Shown piece by piece: positions 59,005 to 64,000 of a stretch of 64,000 bases of DNA. A model generated the notes under the pieces. It worked only from the letters and a program-made list of their open reading frames with translations, was not told the origin of the DNA and did no database searches. This stretch comes from Xenopus tropicalis (taxonomy: Eukaryota > Chordata > Amphibia > Anura > Pipidae), in assembly GCF_000004195.4 (NCBI RefSeq), contig NC_030680.2, positions 147,563,045 to 147,627,044 of the forward strand, read 5' to 3'. Positions within the stretch are counted from its first letter, which is position 1; the number at the start of each line of letters is the position of its first letter. The position numbers were made by a program, and so were the translations under genes.

Positions 59005-62000
59005 CAACTGGGGCAACTCACAAGAGGTACAGTTAGAGACCAATAGTGCAACTCACAAGAGGTACAGTTAGAGACCAATAGTGCAACTCACAAGAGGTAC
59101 AGTTAGAGGCCAATAGTGCAACTCACAAGAGGTACAGTTAGAGACCAATAGGGCAACTCACAAGAGGTACAGTTAGAGACCAATAGTGCAACTCACAAGA
59201 GGTACAGTTAGAGACCAATAGTGCAACTCACAAGAGGTACAGTTAGAGACCAATAGTGCAACTCACAAGAGGTACAGTTAGAGGCCAATAGTGCAACTCA
59301 CAAGAGGTACAGTTAGAGGCCAATAGTGCAACTCACAAGAGGTACAGTTAGAGACCAATAGTGCAACTCACAAGAGGTACAGTTAGACCAATAGTGCAAC
59401 TCACAAGAGGTACAGTTTGGCCAATAGTGCAACTCACAAGAGTACAGTTAGAGGCCAATAGTGCAACTCACAAGAGGTACAGTTAGAGGCCAATAGTGCA
59501 ACTCACAAGAGGTACAGTTAGAGACCAATAGTGCAACTCACAAGAGGTACAGTTAGAGACCAATAGTGCAATTCACAAGAGGTACAGTTAGAGGCCAATA
59601 GTGCAACTCACAAGAGGTACAGTTAGAGGCCAATAGTGCAACTCACAAGAGGTACAGTTAGAGACCAATAGTGCAATTCACAAGAGGTACAGTTAGAGGC
59701 CAATAGTGCAACTCACAAGAGGTACAGTTAGAGACCAATAGTGCAACTCACAAGAGGTACAGTTAGAGGCCAATAGTGCAACTCACAAGAGGTACAGTTA
59801 GAGACCAATAGTGCAACTCACAAGAGGTACAGTTAGAGACCAATAGTGCAATTCACAAGAGGTACAATTAGAGGCCAATAGTGCAACTCACAAGAGGTAC
59901 AGTTAGAGACCAATAGTGCAACTCACAAGAGTACAGTTAGAGGCCAATAGTGCAACTCACAAGAGGTACAGTTAGAGACCAATAGTGCAACTCACAAGAG
60001 GTACAGTTAGAGGCCAATAGTGCAACTCACAAGAGGTACAGTTAGAGGCCAATAGTGCAACTCACAAGAGGTACAGTTAGAGACCAATAGTGCAACTCAC
60101 AAGAGGTACAGTTAGAGGCCAATAGTGCAACTCACAAGAGGTACAGTTAGAGGCCAATAGTGCAACTCACAAGAGGTACAGTTAGACCAATAGTGCAACT
60201 CACAAGAGGTACAGTTAGAGGCCAATAGTGCAACTCACAAGAGGTACAGTTTGGCCAATAGTGCAACTCACAAGAGATACAGTTAGAGACCAATAGTGCA
60301 ACTCACAAGAGGTACAGTTAGAGACCAATAGTGCAACTCACAAGAGGTACAGTTAGAGACCAATAGTGCAATTCACAAGAGGTACAGTTAGAGGCCAATA
60401 GTGCAACTCACAAGAGGTACAGTTAGAGACCAATAGTGCAACTCACAAGAGTACAGTTAGAGACCAATAGTGCAATTCACAAGAGGTACAGTTAGAGGCC
60501 AATAGTGCAACTCACAAGAGGTACAGTTAGAGACCAATAGTGCAACTCACAAGAGGTACAGTTAGAGGCCAATAGTGCAACTCACAAGAGGTACAGTTAA
60601 GAGACCAATAGTGCAACTCACAAGAGGTACAGTTAGAGGCCAATAGTGCAACTCACAAGAGGTAACAGTTAAAGGCCAATAGTGCAACTCACAAGAGGTA
60701 CAGTTAGAGACCCAATAGTGCAACTCACAAGAGGTACAGTTAGAGGCCAATAGTGCAACTCACAAGAGGTACAGTTAGAGGCCAATAGTGCAACTCACAA
60801 GAGGTACAGTTAGAGGCCAATAGTGCAACTCACAAGAGGTACAGTTAAGACAAGTGCAACTCACAAGAGGTACGTTAGGGCCATGTGCAACTCACAAGAG
60901 GTACAGTTAGAGGCCAATAGTGCAACTCACAAGAGGTACAGTTAGATGCAATAGTGCAACTCACAAGAGGTACAGTTAGAGACAATAGTGCAACTCACAA
61001 GAGGTACAGTTAGATGCCAATAGTGCAACTCACAAGAGGTACAGTTAGACCAATAGTGCAACTCACAAGAGGTACAGTTAGAGGCCAATAGTGCAACTCA
61101 CAAGAGGTACAGTTAGAGGCCAATAGTGCAACTCACAAGAGGTACAGTTAGAGACCAATAGTGCAATTCACAAGAGGTACAGTTAGAGGCCAATAGTGCA
61201 ACTCACAAGAGGTACAGTTTAGAGACCCAATAGTGCAACTCACAAGAGGTACAGTTAGAGGCCAATAGTGCAACTCACAAGAGGTACAGTTTAGAGACCA
61301 ATAGTGCAACTCACAAGAGGTACAGTTAGCGACCAATAGTGCAACTCACAAGAGGTACAGTTAGAGACCAATAGTGCAACTCACAAGAGGTACAGTTAGA
61401 GGCCAATAGTGCAACTCACAAGAGGTACAGTTAGAGGCCAATAGTGCAACTCACAAGAGGTACAGTTAGAGGCATAGTGCACTCACAAGAGGTACAGTTA
61501 GAGGCCATAGTGCAACTCACAAGAGGTACAGTTAGAGACCAATAGTGCAACTCACAAGAGGTACAGTTAGAGGCCAATAGTGCAACTCACAAGAGGTACA
61601 GTTAGAGGCCAATAGTGCAACTCACAAGAGGTACAGTTAGAGGCCAATAGTGCAACTCACAAGAGGTACAAGTTAGAGACCAATAGTGGCAACTCACAAG
61701 AGGTACAGTTAGAGGCCAATAGTGCAACTCACAAGAGGTACAGTTAGATGCCAATAGTGCAACTCACAAGAGGTACCAGTTAGACCAATAGTGCCAACTC
61801 ACAAGAGGTACAGTTAGACCAAATAGTGCAACTCACAAGAGGTACAGTTAGAGGCCAATAGTGCAACTCACAAGAGGTACAGTAGAGGCCATAGTGCAAC
61901 TCACAAGAGGTACAGTTAGAGGCCAATAGTGCACTCACAAGAGGTACAGTTAGAGGCCAATAGTGCAACTCACAGAGGTACAGTTAGACCAAATAGTGCA

Positions 62001-62330
62001 ACTCACAAGAGGTACAGTTAGACCAATAGTGCAACTCACAAAGAGGTACAGTTAGAGGCCAATAGTGCAACTCACAAGAGGTACAGTTAGAGGCCAATAG
62101 TGCAACTCACAGAGGTACAGTTAGAGGCCAATAGTGCAACTCACAAGAGGTACAGTTAGAGGCCAATAGTGCAACTCACAAGAGGTACAGTTAGAGGCCA
62201 ATAGTGCAACTCACAAGAGGTACAGTTAGAGGCCAATAGTGCAACTCACAAGAGGTACAGTTAGAGGCCAATAGTGCAACTCACAAGAGGTACAGTTAGA
62301 GGCCAATAGTGCAAGGCACAAGAGGTACAG
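59005..62330. repeat. 35-bp minisatellite, about 95 copies; largest array in the window
   Basis: Unit CAATAGTGCAACTCACAAGA then GGTACAGTTAGAGAC or GAGGC. Units 59005-60590 are nearly uniform apart from occasional 4-5 bp shortenings. From about 60590 to 62110 single-base insertions and deletions appear in many units (for example GTTAAGAGACC, GGTAACAGTT, GTACGTTAGG). The units become clean again at 62115-62310. Confidence 0.97.
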
Positions 62331-62695
62331 TCAGCTGATACACTGTGGGACAAGGCAAAACAAGATTCAGTCAGTTGGGAAACCCTGGGGCAAGACACAT
62401 GAGTTATAGTGTATAGAGTATAGCTGAACCTGCCTTCTCCATAACCAACTGGATGACTGCAATATACTGTACATTCATTTCATTCAGTATGAACCTCCCC
62501 TTGCAGCTTAATAGAACTCACACTCACTTCTCCCCACAGTAAAGCCCCGTACTATCTCGACTCTTTAAAGCAACTTGTACCAACTCTAGGCCAAATATGA
62601 TTGGCTGCTTGAGAGCCAGATACCAAGCCCTTAAACACATCTTACCAATGACAAAGTACTTAAGTTCACCTTAGTGTTTTCTTTCCATTCCATAG
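62331..62695. other. End of intron 6
   Basis: Unique, except for degenerate 35-bp unit pieces (CAAGACACATGAG). Confidence 0.4.
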
Positions 62696-62857
62696 ATATA
62701 TATGGATCATCCCTCCTGAATGATGAACCCACGGATATAATTCCTCGGTGCTGCCAAATTACTACAGATGTACAACAGGTCACCCAAGTGTTAGACCTGA
62801 CAAAACTACAGCGAGTGGAGGCACAAGATGGAAAGCCCTTGGGGTTGGCCGAGGCAG
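62696..62857 (+). CDS. cfap20dc: cfap20dc exon 7, residues 183-236 (extension after the domain)
   Basis: The acceptor is CATTCCATAG (ends 62695) and the donor is GTATGG (from 62858). The 162 nt exon enters and leaves in phase 1. Joined to the last G of exon 6 it reads DIYGSSLLNDEPTDIIPRCC followed by QITTDVQQVTQVLDLTKLQR and an acidic-polar tail ending GLAEA. The 'DIIPRCCQ.TTDV.QVTQ' pattern fits the segment directly after the CFAP20 domain in vertebrate CFAP20DC as I recall it. There is no stop, so more exons follow outside the window. Confidence 0.9.
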
Positions 62858-64000
62858 GTATGGTGAATCCAATGCAAGTATGATTTCTCCTTTGCTCACC
62901 AAATACCATTAGAGCTCAGGCACACTGCTCCTGTTTGCCCCACTTACCCCCTGTTGTGTTACTATTGGATCCTAATAGTTGGTAAATGTCGCTTTAGGCT
63001 CAGGGGATGTTTTTTAAATGCAATTACCTCAACTAGTATTGTGGAGTCCAACTGCCTACAGGCCCCTTCCATACAGGGCAAACAGAAGAACTCATTAACA
63101 AGCAAAAGGAAATGAAGTGACGTTTTATTCCAAAAAACATGTCCAGCTTTGATCTTTTTGTACCTTCATAGACTACAATTAGGGGCCAGAAGGCACAAAA
63201 TGCATCAGGTTTCCTGTTTGGACATGTTTTTGGGATAAAACTGCATTTGGCCTGGGAGATCTTGGGTGCATCTCTCCTTCCCTGCACCCATGTAGCACCC
63301 TATTACCCTTTGTTTATACAGCTTCAGCACAATTTTTGCAGCACCTTACACAGCCAGGGGAAGTGAGCAAAGGAAACCCTGTACCCACCACCTATCTAAG
63401 CAGCACAAGGAATAATTGGGGCTCTAACCAAAAGCATCAGTGATTGCATTATCCAGCCAGCTGGAGGTATAACAATGAAAGCGGACTCCTGATTGGTTGC
63501 CATGCATTACTGCCCAGGTCCAAATTTGACCAGTATTTATAAATGACCCCAAATGAGTTATTTATCATGTCCAGGGTGTCTCGGATTTCCTTGCAAAAAT
63601 ATATAGGCAGCAGCCCTCCAGCAGTATTGTGCATGTGAGTAGCAGTACCCAGAACACTATTTTATATAAGTGATACAAAATAAATGGGAAATTTGTATTG
63701 TTGGTGTTACAGGGCCCCATTGCTGCCTGCTCCTGTCGGCTCAGGGAAGCGTCCATGTTTTTCCCAGTCACCCCGCTGAACGCAGGCAGCCCTGTATTCA
63801 CTGAGCATTTTGGCCATTTTGGATTGGCCGTTGGATAATAAAAGTAACCAATTGCACCTTTCTTTAACTTTTCCATTAACATCTATCATCTTCCCCTAGT
63901 TTTTGTAACACATGACATGAAATTAACATTAATTCCACTGATAAAATATCCTTCTTTTTATCCTTTTCCCTAATTCCTATTATTTGAGGCCAAAGTTTCA
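62858..64000. other. Intron 7, partial
   Basis: 63110-63145 and 63219-63248 form an imperfect hairpin (AAAAAACATGTCCA against TGGACATGTTTTT), perhaps a small MITE. 63775-63802 holds one diverged ~62-bp array core (GCAGGCAGCCCTGTATTCAC). No further exon recognised. Confidence 0.45.

Larger units (their letters stand above)
1031..62857 (+). other. cfap20dc: cfap20dc gene, 5' part (exons 1-7 and their introns)
   Basis: Seven exons with AG acceptors and GT donors join into one open frame of 709 nt (236 codons plus 1 nt). The product starts MFKNEYQ, the characteristic start of the CFAP20 family, and reads through the conserved blocks of that domain. I identify it as CFAP20 domain-containing protein (C3orf67 in human) from recall of the family. 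CFAP20 itself is an inner component of ciliary doublet microtubules; the role of CFAP20DC is not well established, so a ciliary role is inference from the domain. Introns are 2.6, 0.6, 18.5, 27.1, 5.9 and 6.4 kb and are filled with tandem repeats and MITEs. Exon 7 leaves in phase 1, so the gene continues past 64000. The promoter is not visible: exon 1 begins with an apparent acceptor, so a further upstream non-coding exon is likely. Confidence 0.9.

Noticed and set aside
59005..62330. CRISPR-like array
   Set aside because: Direct repeats are contiguous with no unique spacers; the sequence is a vertebrate intron minisatellite.

Overview
This window looks like vertebrate nuclear DNA from a frog, most likely a Xenopus species. 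No bacterial or phage gene organisation is present. Two lines of evidence point this way. First, seven short open segments with GT/AG borders join in consistent phase into the N-terminal 236 codons of one vertebrate protein, CFAP20DC (C3orf67 in human). Second, the surrounding DNA is packed with short inverted-repeat elements with TTAA target sites and other palindromic MITEs that I recognise, from memory, as typical of Xenopus. No species-level search was possible.

Gene layout, all on the + strand: exon 1 1031-1111 (ATG at 1091), exon 2 3690-3779, exon 3 4355-4448, exon 4 22987-23059, exon 5 50119-50233, exon 6 56171-56324, exon 7 62696-62857. Phases at the successive junctions are 0, 0, 1, 2, 0, 1, with 1 at the exit of exon 7, and the reading frame stays open throughout. 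Exons 1-6 encode the CFAP20-type domain (about residues 1-182). Exon 7 starts the C-terminal extension, and the remaining exons lie beyond the window. Everything else is intron or 5' flank.

The introns are dominated by tandem repeats. I count about 17 different unit families (15, 17, 19, 24, 35, 40, 51, ~60/64, ~62, 68, ~78, 93, ~111, ~131, ~240, ~243 and 764 bp). By hand tally they cover about 25 kb, close to 40% of the window. Several arrays visibly grew from part of a transposable element. These are the ~111-bp array inside five copies of one MITE, the 60/64-bp array from a CR1-like reverse transcriptase segment, the 68-bp array at one end of a solo LTR, the 17-bp array inside a TCATCACT-ended MITE, and the 40-bp array inside the left arm of a long TIR element. 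Almost all long ORFs in the window are by-products of arrays whose unit is a multiple of 3, or whose repeats lack stops, and are not genes.

Region by region: 1-4450 holds exons 1-3 with 131-bp and 93-bp arrays. 4450-22986 (intron 3) holds 62-, 68-, 60/64-, 17- and 15-bp arrays, a CR1-like LINE, a solo LTR and several MITEs. 23060-50118 (intron 4) holds 19-, 764-, 40-, 111-, 51- and 24-bp arrays, a second CR1-like fragment, a near-perfect 47-bp-arm palindrome and several unique stretches that may be conserved non-coding DNA. 50234-56170 (intron 5) holds MITEs, a 111-bp array and ~240-bp repeats. 56325-62695 (intron 6) ends in a ~95-copy 35-bp array. 62858-64000 is mostly unique. I see no tRNA, rRNA, CRISPR or second protein-coding host gene.
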